From an uncultured Clostridia bacterium (GTDB taxonomy: Bacteria; Bacillota; Clostridia; Oscillospirales; Acutalibacteraceae): DNA of 13,636 nucleotides. The position numbers and the translations under genes were made by a program. The notes beneath the pieces are model-generated. The model was not told the DNA's origin. It searched no databases and was given only the letters and a program-made list of their open reading frames with translations. Each line of letters starts with the position of its first letter. The first letter of the stretch is position 1. This document shows positions 13,443 to 13,636 of the stretch, piece after piece. The stretch is from positions 1 through 13,636 of the forward strand of contig CAMEMA010000016.1 in assembly GCA_945926705.1 (NCBI GenBank). The letters are read 5' to 3'.

Positions 13443-13525
13443 GAAAAGAACAGCTCGATTTTTGGAAAGAACAAGGCGATTTTCGGCATTTTGGCGTATT
13501 CGAACCGTAAAAATCAGTTCTTTCC
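13443..13525. repeat. Short direct and inverted repeats, candidate integrase arm-type sites
   Basis: A 21-bp imperfect direct repeat (13442-13462 and 13463-13483, 17 of 21 bases match) has the core GRAAAGAAC. A third, inverted copy GTTCTTTCC lies at 13517-13525, overlapping the end of the integrase gene. Just upstream GCTCAAA occurs twice, 11 bp apart (13420-13426, 13431-13437). Their place between attachment site and integrase gene fits arm-type binding sites; this is inference. Confidence 0.4.
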
Positions 13526-13636
13526 GACATCGTCTGAAATTTCGGTCCACTTGCTACCGAAATTCACTAATTCGGGGAGTACCATTCCGCTGACCATTGC
13601 CTTTGCCGAGGACAGTTTTGAAGTGTAGTCAAGGTG
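13514..13636 (-). CDS. Tyrosine recombinase/integrase, last 40 residues (runs off right edge)
   Basis: The minus strand reads in frame from the window edge to TGA at 13514, giving 40 residues that begin HLDYTSKLSSAKAM. In phage and ICE integrases of Firmicutes the catalytic tyrosine lies in a Y-x-H-LD-x-x-x-K-x-SA context near the C-terminus, so the visible His would be two residues after that Tyr, which is just outside the window. The tail then reads VSGMVLPELVNFGSKW and ends soon after. The final 76 bases of the window are about 47% GC, clearly above the AT-rich host genes. With the tRNA-Ser 3' end 145 bp away, this points to an integrated prophage or conjugative element. The assignment rests on a short piece. 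Confidence 0.68.
   Translation of the reverse strand, partial: HLDYTSKLSSAKAMVSGMVLPELVNFGSKWTEISDDVGKN

Noticed and set aside
13152..13530. Minus-strand open frames with GGEGGIRTHVR and RRRWDSNPR segments across the tRNA (13152-13385, 13297-13530)
   Set aside because: These are antisense translations of tRNA-Ser, a well-known annotation artefact; they have no SD and conflict with the tRNA and its terminator.
13269..13628. Plus-strand open frames running through tRNA-Ser and into the element
   Set aside because: They read through the tRNA and its strong terminator, have no ribosome binding site, and overlap the better-supported integrase frame on the other strand.
1..13636. CRISPR array, insertion sequence or rRNA gene
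   Set aside because: No regularly spaced repeats, transposase motifs or rRNA signatures were seen on either strand.

Overview
The window (13,636 bp) is AT-rich Gram-positive chromosome. It carries a spoIIGA-sigE sporulation pair, near-consensus Shine-Dalgarno (SD) sequences and sigma-A-type promoters, a VanY-type peptidase, a BspA-type leucine-rich repeat protein and an S10-type ribosomal operon start. Together these suggest an endospore-forming member of the Clostridia, perhaps an Oscillospiraceae/Ruminococcaceae-like gut or rumen lineage. The genus cannot be fixed from the sequence alone.

Layout, left to right. (1) 1-1200, minus strand: the start of the S10 ribosomal protein operon (rpsJ, then rplC running off the left edge), with a strong promoter and a roughly 275-nt structured leader. 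(2) 1243-2355, minus: a secreted BspA-type LRR protein with its own promoter and terminator. (3) 2383-10643, minus: a five-gene run, nfo (endonuclease IV), a 1048-aa metallophosphoesterase, a membrane-anchored VanY-like D,D-carboxypeptidase, gltX and glnS. Its junctions are +15, +54, -8 and +13 nt, so it looks like one operon driven from a promoter at 10615-10643. (4) 10660-11420, plus: two tandem copies of a small gene for an unrecognised 80/84-aa membrane protein, each with its own strong extended -10 promoter, and one terminator after the second copy. (5) 11442-13122, minus: spoIIGA-sigE, the mother-cell sporulation sigma factor and its processing protease, with a promoter whose wide spacer resembles Spo0A-activated promoters. 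(6) 13171-13636, plus: tRNA-Ser(CGA) with promoter, encoded CCA and a strong terminator. Beyond it the composition becomes more GC-rich, short repeats appear, and the C-terminal end of a tyrosine-recombinase-like integrase enters from the right edge. This looks like the boundary of a prophage or integrative element inserted at the tRNA 3' end.

The points most worth follow-up are the duplicated small membrane protein, with a 189-bp block of perfect identity between diverged flanks; the element boundary with putative integrase arm sites; two genes (nfo and vanY-like) whose SD is separated from the start codon by a perfect hairpin; the three-part phosphoesterase without a visible signal peptide; and a SpoIIGA whose protease motif reads DTC instead of DTG. 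All functional statements are by motif recognition; no database search was run.
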